Shown piece by piece: positions 15,568 to 23,023 of a stretch of 45,739 nt of DNA. The position numbers were made by a program, and so were the translations under genes. The DNA is from Sphingomonadales bacterium (lineage in GTDB: Bacteria; Pseudomonadota; Alphaproteobacteria; Sphingomonadales; Sphingomonadaceae), in the NCBI GenBank assembly GCA_028871475.1, contig JAGWMZ010000029.1, positions 1 to 45,739 of the forward strand. Direction: 5' to 3'. A model generated the notes under the pieces. The model did no database searches. It had not been told where the DNA came from and was given only the letters and a program-made list of their open reading frames with translations. How positions within the stretch are numbered: the first letter of the stretch is position 1; each line of letters opens with the position of its first letter.

Positions 15568-16230
15568 ATGACCATCCAACTCGGCCAAATCGCGCCGGAT
15601 TTCGAGCAAGCGAGCACCGAAGGGCCCATCGGGCTCCATGCGTGGCTAGGCAATGCCTGGGGCGTGCTATTTAGCCATCCCAAAGATTTCACACCAGTCT
15701 GCACGACAGAACTGGGTGAAGTCGCCCGGCTTCGTCCGGAATGGGAACGCCGCAACGTCAAGGTGATCGGACTGTCGGTTGATCCCGTCGAAGCGCACCG
15801 CAAATGGCAAGGAGATATCGAGGCAACGCAAGGGCAAAAGATCAATTTTCCCCTGCTCGCCGACAACGACCTGAAGGTGTCCCAACTCTATGGGATGATC
15901 CATCCGCAAAGCGATCCAGCGGTTACCGTGAGATCGGTGTTTGTCATTGACCCACATAAGAAGATCCGGCTCATCCTGACCTATCCGCCCAGCACCGGGC
16001 GGAATTTCGCTGAAATCCTGCGCACGATCGACAGTCTTCAGCTGACCGACCGCCGCAGTGTCGCCACGCCGGTGAACTGGGAGCCGGGCGAGCCTGCCAT
16101 CGTTTCACCCAAGCTGTCCGAAGAGGAAGCCTTGCGGCAGTTCCCGCAAGGGTACCAGACGCTGAAGCCCTATTTGCGGATTGTCGATCTGAAGGAAGGC
16201 TCGACAGATGAGTTCCCCTCCGCGGCCTGA
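15568..16230 (+). CDS. 1-Cys peroxiredoxin (Prx6 type)
   Basis: Reduces H2O2, organic peroxides and possibly peroxynitrite. The 220-aa protein has the peroxidatic Cys45 in DFTPVCTTEL; no second conserved Cys is present, so it is the 1-Cys Prx6 class. The long C-terminal domain (about 165-220, with VNWEPGEPAIV and RQFPQGYQTLKPYLR) is typical of Prx6. It begins an operon with carbonic anhydrase and three small unknown genes. The electron donor cannot be inferred. Confidence 0.94.
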   Translation: MTIQLGQIAPDFEQASTEGPIGLHAWLGNAWGVLFSHPKDFTPVCTTELGEVARLRPEWERRNVKVIGLSVDPVEAHRKWQGDIEATQGQKINFPLLADNDLKVSQLYGMIHPQSDPAVTVRSVFVIDPHKKIRLILTYPPSTGRNFAEILRTIDSLQLTDRRSVATPVNWEPGEPAIVSPKLSEEEALRQFPQGYQTLKPYLRIVDLKEGSTDEFPSAA

Positions 16231-16909
16231 GGCGCCGACCTGTTCCGCGCACCCCGATGGCATTGCCGACCTGTTGATTCGGAACCGGGAATGGGCAAAG
16301 CGCAAGACGCGGCATGATCCCCAATTCTTCAACCGATTGGTCGGCCAACAGAGTCCGGACTACTTCTGGATCGGGTGCTCTGACAGTCGTGTGCCAGCGA
16401 CTGAAATCGTCGATCTCCAACCAGGCGAGATGTTCGTCCACCGCAACGTTGGCAATCTCGTGCCGGCTGGTGACGTCAATTTCAATGCCGCCCTCCTGTT
16501 TGCTGTGGATGTGCTGCGGGTTCGGCATGTCATGGTCGTGGGCCATTATGGTTGCGGCGGCATTCGCGCGGCCCGGGAGGCCGCCACAGATGGTGTTGTC
16601 GGACAATGGCTGACGCCCGTGCGGTCGCTGTACCGAGAGCACCACAGCACGCTGTCAGCACTCTGTGACGAGCGGGCGCGCGAGGATCGGCTTTGTGAAC
16701 TGAACGTCATCGCTCAGGTCGAGCTGCTCCATGCCAATCCGATCATCGGGCGCGCATGGCAGGATGGTCGAGAGCTTACGATACATGGCCTCATCTATGC
16801 GATCGGCGATGGTCTGCTGCAGCGCGTAGATGTCCCAAGGTCCCGCCTGAATTTAACCCGGTATTCCATGCCTGGCGATATGGCCGGGCACAGTGAGAAT
16901 ATCCTGTGA
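16208..16909 (+). CDS. can: Beta-class carbonic anhydrase
   Basis: Interconverts CO2 and bicarbonate. In the 233-aa protein the zinc ligands are C57 (IGCSDSRVPA), H113 and C116 (VGHYGCGGI), with the D59/R61 dyad of the beta class. The start overlaps the peroxiredoxin gene by 23 bases, so the two are translated from one mRNA. Bicarbonate speeds some peroxide and peroxynitrite chemistry, which could explain the pairing, but that is inference; simple CO2 supply is as likely. Confidence 0.94.
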   Translation: MSSPPRPEAPTCSAHPDGIADLLIRNREWAKRKTRHDPQFFNRLVGQQSPDYFWIGCSDSRVPATEIVDLQPGEMFVHRNVGNLVPAGDVNFNAALLFAVDVLRVRHVMVVGHYGCGGIRAAREAATDGVVGQWLTPVRSLYREHHSTLSALCDERAREDRLCELNVIAQVELLHANPIIGRAWQDGRELTIHGLIYAIGDGLLQRVDVPRSRLNLTRYSMPGDMAGHSENIL

Positions 16910-17343
16910 GCCGTTTGCGAGTTGCCGGCCTGACTGGACAAGTTCGTCGGGAACTCCACGAAATCGTCCATCTTTGCGAGATCGCGACGGTAGCCGACCG
17001 GGAACTCGATGCCCGCATCGCGCTCGCCATATTCCCCAGGCTCGCTGTTCTCGAGAAAATTGGGGTTGGAGTTTGGCGGCATTCGGATGGCAGCCGCATT
17101 CGCGCCTTGCGCTATTCAGCCGACGAAACCGCCGCCGCGTCCCTGCTTCCTGCCGGGCATTGGCTCGAGGCCGATCCGGACGCCCTTGACCGTGTCTGGG
17201 TCTATGGGCCGTGTTCCGGCGATGAAGTGTCAGCCCGGCATGTCTCGAAGGCGCTGGCGATAGCTGCCGCGTGCATGCACATGCGCGCCAAGCTTAAGGC
17301 GAAGCACTTCGCTGCAGAGGCAGGCGCGCTCCGCAGCGCTTGA
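16906..17343 (+). CDS. Hypothetical protein, 145 aa
   Basis: The GTG start overlaps the carbonic anhydrase stop (GTGA), so it is a coupled gene of the same operon. The protein is soluble, mixed alpha/beta, with VGVWRHSDGSRIRALRYSADE in the middle and a helical, basic, Met-rich C-terminus (ACMHMRAKLKAK). Three Cys are scattered and give no motif. I do not recognise the family. Codon use and GC-rich third positions agree with a real gene. Confidence 0.6.
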   Translation: MSRLRVAGLTGQVRRELHEIVHLCEIATVADRELDARIALAIFPRLAVLEKIGVGVWRHSDGSRIRALRYSADETAAASLLPAGHWLEADPDALDRVWVYGPCSGDEVSARHVSKALAIAAACMHMRAKLKAKHFAAEAGALRSA

Positions 17344-17384
17344 GGCAGTCAATCCATCTTTGTTGCAATAATCAGGAGAATCCT

Positions 17385-17624
17385 ATGCTTGTCACTGTGT
17401 ATCATGGGCCACAAATCGATGCCGCCAAGGATCGGGGTGCCATGCATTTCGACGCATTACCCCGGTGCGGCGATACAGTTCAAATCGAACAATTATCCTA
17501 TCTCGTTGAGCAGGTGTGGCACACCCCGAGCCCATTTTATGCCGGTCCCAAGGTAGCTGTTCTGATTTCAGACGCTGCCGAAAATGCACTGGAAATGCGT
17601 CTGCAGGCTTTGGCCAGCGCATAA
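17385..17624 (+). CDS. Hypothetical protein, 79 aa
   Basis: A short soluble protein starting MLVTVYHGPQIDAAKDRGAM. CAGGAGAA lies before ATG 17385, which is chosen over the upstream in-frame start because of that site. The sequence alternates strand and helix (TVQIEQLSYLVEQVWH, KVAVLISDAAENALE) and could be one small alpha/beta domain. It is in line with the carbonic anhydrase operon, 41 bases behind the previous gene. Not recognised. Confidence 0.6.
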   Translation: MLVTVYHGPQIDAAKDRGAMHFDALPRCGDTVQIEQLSYLVEQVWHTPSPFYAGPKVAVLISDAAENALEMRLQALASA

Positions 17625-17639
17625 CCGGGAGTGCCCAGA

Positions 17640-18035
17640 ATGCACATTGTTTCCAGGTGGGGCTTGGCCGGGTGTTTGGCAGTTTTGGTCTGTTTTGCTC
17701 AGGCCCATGCGGTAATTGCAGCGATACCGCACCTCCCCCGTTTCGACGAGATCGAGAGTGACTTCGATGGTGATGATCGATTGCCCAATGCCAATAAGGT
17801 AATTCGCGCCGCTGTTCCCCTCGGCACCACAGTCTTGGACGCGCAAGCAACGCTGGAACGCGCAGGAGCGCGCTGTCGCTCCGAGCCGCAGAAATCAAGG
17901 GTGATCTGCGATTACTCGGATCGGATAACCGTTGATGATTATTATCCAGGCGATGTGACGTGGACCACAACGCTGCGCATCGAAGCAGGCCTTGTCACTG
18001 GCCTGGCCATAGACCGGGCGCTCATCAAACACTGA
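17640..18035 (+). CDS. Secreted hypothetical protein, 131 aa
   Basis: Starts MHIVSRWGLAGCLAVLVCFAQAHA, a clear signal peptide with a likely cut after AHA or VIAA. The mature part of about 105 residues contains two Cys (GARCRSEPQKSRVIC) that could form a disulfide in the periplasm. The end is strand-rich (TWTTTLRIEAGLVTGLAID). It is last gene of the peroxiredoxin unit. No family recognised. Confidence 0.6.
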   Translation: MHIVSRWGLAGCLAVLVCFAQAHAVIAAIPHLPRFDEIESDFDGDDRLPNANKVIRAAVPLGTTVLDAQATLERAGARCRSEPQKSRVICDYSDRITVDDYYPGDVTWTTTLRIEAGLVTGLAIDRALIKH

Positions 18036-18055
18036 CGAAAGCGGATTAGCTTTCG
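18036..18055 (+). terminator. Possible terminator of the peroxiredoxin operon
   Basis: CGAAAGC-GGATTA-GCTTTCG forms a 7-bp stem with a 6-base loop right behind the last stop codon. Only GGTTAGG follows, so there is no T run and intrinsic termination would be weak. Confidence 0.35.
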
Positions 18056-18105
18056 GTTAGGCCGCCTGAACCCGCGCCTTTGTCGAGCTCCCGGGTATCA
18101 GGTGC

Positions 18106-19335
18106 CTAACCGCCAGTGGGCGTCCGCACAAAACGTGAGCGACTCGTTTCGGCGTGACGGTGCGCGCTGCGGGCCTTGAGCAGGTCCTGGCGTGACAGGA
18201 TACCGACGACCCGGCGGCTGCCAACCTCGACGATCGGAATCCGGCCTACTCCGGAATCCACCATAAGATCGGCAACCACGCCGATTGGTGTCTCCGGATA
18301 TGCCACCAGCAGCGAGGCATCGGAGAGCGATTCGGCCAAACTGATGTCCCGATTCAGCTGGCCGACCTGCCAACGCAACGCGTCGGTTCGCGATGCGAGA
18401 CCAAGCAGGATTCCCTTGTCATCGACGACCGGGTAGCTACGATGAAAGGTGCCGTCGGCAAAAAATTCGGTGGCCTCGGCAATCGACATCGTCCCGGACA
18501 GCGTTGCGGGGTCGCGGGTCATCAGTTGACCCGCCTGCACAAGATCGAGCGGATCGACGCTGTATTCCTGGAGGATATGCCTTCCGCGCCGCGCGATCTT
18601 CTCGGTGAGGATCGAACGCCGCATCAACAGCACGCTGACCGCATAGGCCGACGCGGCGGCCGAGATCGTCAGCGGCAAAGCGGCAAAGTGGCCGGTAAGT
18701 TCGACAGCAAAGAGCGCGCCTGTAATCGGAGCCCGCATCGCGCCACTCATGATACCGGCCATTCCGATCATTGCCCAGAACCCCGAGCCGCCAGGAAGGA
18801 AATGCCCAATGAGGCCGCCGGCAGCGCCACCCAGGATAAGCAGGGGAGCGAGCACGCCGCCCGACGTTCCAGATCCCAGCGCCACGAGCCAGACCACCGC
18901 CTTGACCAGAAGCAGTACGACCACAGCCCGAATGGCAAGAGATCCGTCCAGGAGGGACTGTATGCTCTGATAGCCTGCGCCCAGCACATGGGCATCGATC
19001 AGCCCACCAACGCCCACCACAATAGCACCGATTGCCGGCCACCACATCCAGTGGAACGGCAAGCGGTGAAACATATCCTCGACCCGGTAGAGCGCGGTGG
19101 ATAGCAATGCCGCCTCAAGACCCACGAGGATGCCGGTTCCGGCGGCCGCTGCGATCGGCCACAGTCCCGGCGGTGTTGGCGCCGCGAAGGGGAACATGGC
19201 CCCACTACCAATCATCCACGGCCACTGCATCGTAGAATCAAACCAAACAGTCAGCGATCCGCGCTGCTTCAAAGCGGCATTATACTCGCTCCAGTTCGTT
19301 GTGCGATATTTCGGCGGAGTTGGCTTGGGCATCAC
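18106..19335 (-). pseudogene. ClC-family chloride channel, N-terminal half replaced by transposase start
   Basis: The 409-codon frame joins two unrelated genes. Residues from about 50 onward are a ClC channel: the second half of the membrane domain, with LGSGTSGGVLAPLLILGG and MAGIMSGAMRAPITGALFAVELTG, followed by two CBS domains (about 265-400). The first half of the channel (GSGIP and GKEGP motifs, roughly 200 residues) is missing. Residues 1-38 instead read as the start of an IS5-family transposase (KYRTTNWSEYNAALKQ, GSLTVWFD). A half ClC domain cannot form a pore, so the gene is very likely dead, though the CBS pair could still fold. The frame survives by chance across the junction. Confidence 0.85.
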
Positions 19336-19399
19336 CAGCCATTAACGCACTCGATTCCCCCGGGGAATCCCACAACCCCAATTACGCAACAAAGCCCCG
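19222..19399 (-). mobile_element. IS5-family (IS903-like) insertion sequence remnant
   Basis: The minus strand from about 19399 begins GGGGCTTTGTTGCGTAATTGG, and GGCTTTGTTG is the terminal sequence of IS5/IS903-group elements. The transposase start (ATG about 19332) follows and runs for about 37 codons before the ClC sequence takes over near 19222. The rest of the element and its other end are missing, so the deletion removed both the IS body and the front of the channel gene. Confidence 0.7.
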
Positions 19400-19417
19400 C
19401 CAAGTGTAAATATCAGC

Positions 19418-20593
19418 TCAGTCGGTGAGCATGGCGAGGCCCGATTCGAGGTCACGGAGCAGATCCTCAGTTGCTTCGAGACCGATAGACAGGCGCAGCA
19501 GGGTGTCGGATATGCCGGCGGTCTTGCGGGCTTCCTCGCCCATGTCGGCGTGGGTCATGGTGGCCGGATGAGCGAGCAGGCTTTCTACTCCCCCCAAAGA
19601 TTCGGCGAGGGTGAAAACCCCGACCGATTCGACAAATTTTTTGATTGCTCCGGTGTCGCCAGCGAGTTCGAAACTGAGCATCGCGCCGAAGCCGTCCTGC
19701 TGGCGCGTGGCAATGGCGTGGCCCGGATGCGAGCGCAGTCCGGGATAGTGCACCTTTGCGACGGTCGGGTGTCGTTCCAGAAATGTGGCCACGGCCATGG
19801 CGTTGCCCTGCTGGCGGTCCATCCGCGCAAACAGGGTGCGCAGTCCGCGCAGCGTCAGCCATGCATCAAACGGCGATCCGGCGGTGCCCACGACATTGCA
19901 CCATTGGCGAAGCTCGGCAGCCCGGTCGGCGTTGACGGCTATCACCGCGCCGCCAATCACGTCCGAATGGCCGTTGAGAAACTTCGTGGTGGAGTGGACG
20001 ACGTAGTCGGCTCCGAGTGCGATCGGCCGCTGGACTGCGGGCGACAGGAAGGTGTTGTCCACAGCGACTTCCGCGCCCGCCGCGTGCGCCATGGCGCACA
20101 GGGGTGCGATATCCACGATGCGCATCAGGGGGTTGCTCGGCGTTTCAACGAGTACGAGGGTGGGCCGCCGTTCCAGCGCGGCAGCAAGCGCCGGCGGGTC
20201 CGCTTGATCCACGAAACAGACCTGTAACTGGCGCCGCTGGGCACGAGCTTTGAGCAAGCGCATCGTGCCGCCGTAGCAGTCGTGCGGTGCCACGACGAGA
20301 TCGTCCACGCAGAGCCTGCCCAGCAGCAGGTCGATCGCCGCCATGCCGCTGGAGGTCACGACCGCGCCGCTGCCGCCTTCGAGCTTGGCCAGTGCCTCGG
20401 ACAGGAGATCGCGGGTGGGATTGCCGGCGCGGCCGTATTCGTATGGGCCCGGCTGGTCGTACCCCGGGAATTCGTAGGTGGTCGAAAGGTAAAGCGGCGG
20501 CGATACCGCTCTGAATGCGCGATCCGCCGCAACGCCGTGCGCGGCGGCTATTGTTTCGCGGTGAAGCTCGGGCTCCGGGTGTTTTTCGGTCAT
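19418..20593 (-). CDS. metB: MetB-like PLP-dependent transsulfuration enzyme (copy 2)
   Basis: A 391-aa fold-type I PLP enzyme with K204 (HSTTKFLNGHSD) as Schiff-base lysine, plus NPTRD, HDCYGG and VDNTF. Its ATG overlaps the stop of the second nsrR (ATGA), so it is translationally coupled to that repressor; a longer upstream start is therefore rejected. It equals copy 1 in length and resembles it along the whole sequence, except at the N-terminus and in the stretch after GGAV. Cystathionine synthase, sulfhydrylase or lyase activity cannot be told apart from sequence. NO regulation of this enzyme seems very likely from the operon structure. Confidence 0.9.
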   Translation of the reverse strand: MTEKHPEPELHRETIAAAHGVAADRAFRAVSPPLYLSTTYEFPGYDQPGPYEYGRAGNPTRDLLSEALAKLEGGSGAVVTSSGMAAIDLLLGRLCVDDLVVAPHDCYGGTMRLLKARAQRRQLQVCFVDQADPPALAAALERRPTLVLVETPSNPLMRIVDIAPLCAMAHAAGAEVAVDNTFLSPAVQRPIALGADYVVHSTTKFLNGHSDVIGGAVIAVNADRAAELRQWCNVVGTAGSPFDAWLTLRGLRTLFARMDRQQGNAMAVATFLERHPTVAKVHYPGLRSHPGHAIATRQQDGFGAMLSFELAGDTGAIKKFVESVGVFTLAESLGGVESLLAHPATMTHADMGEEARKTAGISDTLLRLSIGLEATEDLLRDLESGLAMLTD

Positions 20594-21057
20594 GCTTGGT
20601 CGCTTCTCGGTGTGGCCGTCGTCTGTTGCGGCAGGGGCGGGCCGCCGGTGGGCACGTTTTCCAGTGCGATGTCGGCAAGGACATGACGGTCCAGCTCTGC
20701 CAGAAAGGCAAGTTCCGCAGCCCTTAGCCGGAACTTCAGCCTGCATTTCCCGTCGAGTGAGCACAGGCCCGGCATTTCCGCGAAGCATTCCACGATGGGG
20801 TGCCCGACTTCGAGCTGGCGCACGATCTCGCCCAGTGTGATCGCTTGTGGCGGGCGGGCGAGCTGGGCCCCGCCGCCGCCGCCCCGGCGTGTTTCAACGA
20901 TGCCGGCATGTGCCAACCTTTGAATGATCTTGGCGAGGTGGTTGCGCGGCAAGCCGAATTCGGTGGCAAGTTCCGCGGTCGAGAATACCCGTTCCGGTGC
21001 TCCGGCCATCCGCATCAGCATGCGCAAGCCAAAATCGGTGAAGGAGGTCAGCCGCAC
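20590..21057 (-). CDS. nsrR: NsrR-type Rrf2 family regulator (copy 2)
   Basis: A 155-aa Rrf2 protein: HTH around TAELATEFGLPRNHLAKII, Gly-rich wing (RRGGGGGAQL), D8, and C91, C99 and C105 in CFAEMPGLCSLDGKC, i.e. C-x7-C-x5-C, where copy 1 has C-x2-C-x5-C. The start is GTG 21057, fixed by the family N-terminus RLTSFTDFGLRM; the open frame continues upstream but is not conserved. It is divergent from ric-nnrS across an NsrR-like box and is coupled to metB. The different Cys spacing suggests the two copies may differ in cluster chemistry or sensitivity. Confidence 0.88.
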   Translation of the reverse strand: MRLTSFTDFGLRMLMRMAGAPERVFSTAELATEFGLPRNHLAKIIQRLAHAGIVETRRGGGGGAQLARPPQAITLGEIVRQLEVGHPIVECFAEMPGLCSLDGKCRLKFRLRAAELAFLAELDRHVLADIALENVPTGGPPLPQQTTATPRSDQA

Positions 21058-21084
21058 ATCGTTCGCCTCAACAGTGGTGAATTG

Positions 21085-21097
21085 GTATTTACAATGC
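21085..21097. promoter_or_regulatory. NsrR-like operator between nsrR copy 2 and ric
   Basis: GTATTTACAATGC agrees with the NsrR core GCATTTTAAATGC at 10 of 13 positions. It lies 28 bases before the nsrR2 start and 123 before ric, a position that suits autoregulation and shared control. Confidence 0.5.
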
Positions 21098-21219
21098 GTA
21101 TTATCAGGCGTAGCCATGCCAGGCAAGGGGATCGCCCCGGATCCGCGCGGGACATGGCTGGCATCTGCCCGGCGACCCGTCCGTTGCGGCCCGTTGCTCC
21201 TGAAAACGAAAGGCTGATC

Positions 21220-21687
21220 GTGACCGAAACAACCACCGTCGATCCGGTGATCCTCACCGATCATATCGAGCAACGCTTTCACGCCCGGCACCGTGAGCAG
21301 TTGCCCCGGTTGATCGAACAGGCGGCAAGGGTCGAGGCCGCCCACGCGGCGGACCCGATGGTCCCGCGCGGCCTGGCCGCCGCTTTGCGGCGACTGTTCG
21401 GCGAACTGGACATGCATATGTGCAAGGAAGAGCACGTGCTGTTTCCTGCCATGCGCCGGGGCGGAATGCCTGGCATCGAGAACCCGATCGCGGTCATGCG
21501 GGCCGACCACGACGACCATGTACGCGAACTGGCGTCCATTCGGCACATGGCGGGCGGACTCGTCCTGCCGGCGGATGCGTGCGGCACGTGGAGCGCTCTC
21601 TATCAGGGGCTCGGCGAGTTCCTGGCCGATTTCGAGGAGCACGTGCGGACGGAGAACGAGGTTCTCTTTCCGATGTTCGAGAATTGA
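21220..21687 (+). CDS. RIC/YtfE-type di-iron iron-sulfur cluster repair protein, short form
   Basis: Repairs Fe-S clusters damaged by NO. The 155-aa protein is the hemerythrin-like domain of YtfE/RIC: HARHREQLPRL (H21, H24), MCKEEHVLFP (E71, H72), RADHDDH (H97, H100) and EEHVRTENEVLFP (H141, E145). The usual N-terminal ScdA_N domain with its Cys-Cys pair is absent; an in-frame upstream stretch does not encode it. GTG 21220 follows AAAGG. It is divergent from nsrR2 and precedes nnrS, the usual company of dnrN-type genes. Confidence 0.85.
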   Translation: MTETTTVDPVILTDHIEQRFHARHREQLPRLIEQAARVEAAHAADPMVPRGLAAALRRLFGELDMHMCKEEHVLFPAMRRGGMPGIENPIAVMRADHDDHVRELASIRHMAGGLVLPADACGTWSALYQGLGEFLADFEEHVRTENEVLFPMFEN

Positions 21688-21725
21688 CCTTAGCGGCAGG
21701 GCGGAATGCCCCGGGCAGGATGATC

Positions 21726-22919
21726 ATGACGACTGGCGAGCAGATGCGGGCCTGGCGCGGCCCTGCCGTTTTCAGTTATGGCTTCAGGCCGTTCTTCTTC
21801 GCCGCCGCCCTATGGGCAGCGATGGCGATGGTTGGCTGGGTCCTCATGCTTTCTGGCTGGGCCGCGCTTCCCACAGCGTTCGATCCCGTCAGCTGGCACG
21901 CGCACGAGTTCCTGTTCGGCTATCTTGGCGCGGTCATGGCTGGCTTCCTGTTGACTGCGGTGCCGAACTGGACAGGGCCCCCCCCGATCACGGGTTGGCC
22001 GCTGGCGATCCTGTTTGTCCTGTGGGCGGCAGGCCGGGCCGCGATTGCCGTTTCAAACATGATCCCGCCGGCTGTCGTCGCGGCGGCGGACCTTGCGCTG
22101 CCGGTGGCTCTGGCGGCGGCAGTCATGCGGGAAATCATTGCCGCGAAGAACTGGCGCAACCTGGGCGTGCTTGCTCTGCTGGGCATATTCGCGTTCGGCA
22201 ACGGCGTGTTCCATTGTGAGGCTGCACGCGGCGAGTTCGCCGCCCAGGGGCAGGGCCTGCGCATCGCCATTGGCGCAGGCGTGATGATGATTGCGCTGGT
22301 CGGCGGCCGCATCGTGCCTGCGTTCACGCGCAACTGGCTGGTGCAGAACAATCCCGGCCGTCTGCCAGTTCCACCCGGGCAAGTCTTTGACAAGGTTGCG
22401 CTGGCCGTGCTGCTCGCCGCAGTGGGTGCCTGGGTTCTGCGGCCAGCAGACAGTACGACGGCCTTGCTGTTGGGCCTGGCGGGGCTTCTGCATGTCTTGA
22501 GGTTGGGGCGCTGGGCTGGTGACCGGACCCTGGGCGAGCCGCTGCTGTGGATCTTGCATCTTGGCTATGCCTTTGTTCCGCTTGGCGCGATTATCCTTGC
22601 CGCCGCCAATTTCCTTCCCGGCACCATCGCGCCGTCCGCCGGCCAGCACCTGTGGACGGCGGGTGCGATCGGGGTGATGACGCTGGCCGTCATGGCCCGG
22701 GCAACGCGCGGCCACACGGGCCGCCCGCTACATGCCGATGGCCGCACGGCGGCGCTGTTCGTGGCATTGCTCGGCGCGGTCACGGCACGGGTCGCCGCCG
22801 GGATCTGGCCGGTTGCGGGTCCGTGGCTTTACGTCCTCTCAGGCGCGGCCTGGGTTGCTGCCTTCGGCGGCTTTTGCCTTGCTTACGGATCGATGCTGCT
22901 CGGGAAGCGCCAAGGCTAG
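21726..22919 (+). CDS. nnrS: NnrS family heme-copper membrane protein
   Basis: NnrS proteins protect against NO and its iron-dinitrosyl products. The 397-aa protein has about twelve hydrophobic helices and the family signatures SYGFRPFFFAAALWA at the start, WHAHEFLFGY, GFLLTAVPNWTG and GGRIVPAFTRN. Conserved His residues in these segments are thought to bind heme and copper. ATG 21726 is favoured over ATG 21720 because GGGCAGG needs the extra distance. It lies 38 bases behind ric and likely shares its mRNA. Confidence 0.93.
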   Translation: MTTGEQMRAWRGPAVFSYGFRPFFFAAALWAAMAMVGWVLMLSGWAALPTAFDPVSWHAHEFLFGYLGAVMAGFLLTAVPNWTGPPPITGWPLAILFVLWAAGRAAIAVSNMIPPAVVAAADLALPVALAAAVMREIIAAKNWRNLGVLALLGIFAFGNGVFHCEAARGEFAAQGQGLRIAIGAGVMMIALVGGRIVPAFTRNWLVQNNPGRLPVPPGQVFDKVALAVLLAAVGAWVLRPADSTTALLLGLAGLLHVLRLGRWAGDRTLGEPLLWILHLGYAFVPLGAIILAAANFLPGTIAPSAGQHLWTAGAIGVMTLAVMARATRGHTGRPLHADGRTAALFVALLGAVTARVAAGIWPVAGPWLYVLSGAAWVAAFGGFCLAYGSMLLGKRQG

Positions 22920-22946
22920 AGCGTCCGGGGCTTCTCCGACGCACAA

Positions 22947-22960
22947 GTGATCCAGGTCAA
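22947..22960 (+). promoter_or_regulatory. FNR-type box upstream of nrdJ
   Basis: GTGATCCAGGTCAA matches TTGAT-N4-ATCAA at 8 of 10 defined positions. TATATA-like sequence at 22978-22985 could be the -10, which puts the box near -40, the usual place for an FNR-activated promoter. nrdJ starts 64 bases downstream. Confidence 0.65.
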
Positions 22961-23023
22961 TTTGAATCCTAATCCGCTATATATGGTAGAGGCTCCTGCA
23001 ACGTTCATACAAGATGCGCGATC

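Noticed and set aside
20590..21642. 350-codon frame read as a long regulator
   Set aside because: Only the part from GTG 21057 is an Rrf2 protein; the front is antisense to ric and crosses the operator.
22920..23023. Cobalamin riboswitch before the B12-dependent nrdJ
   Set aside because: The gap is about 100 bases, too short for the full element, and no B12-box-like sequence is seen.
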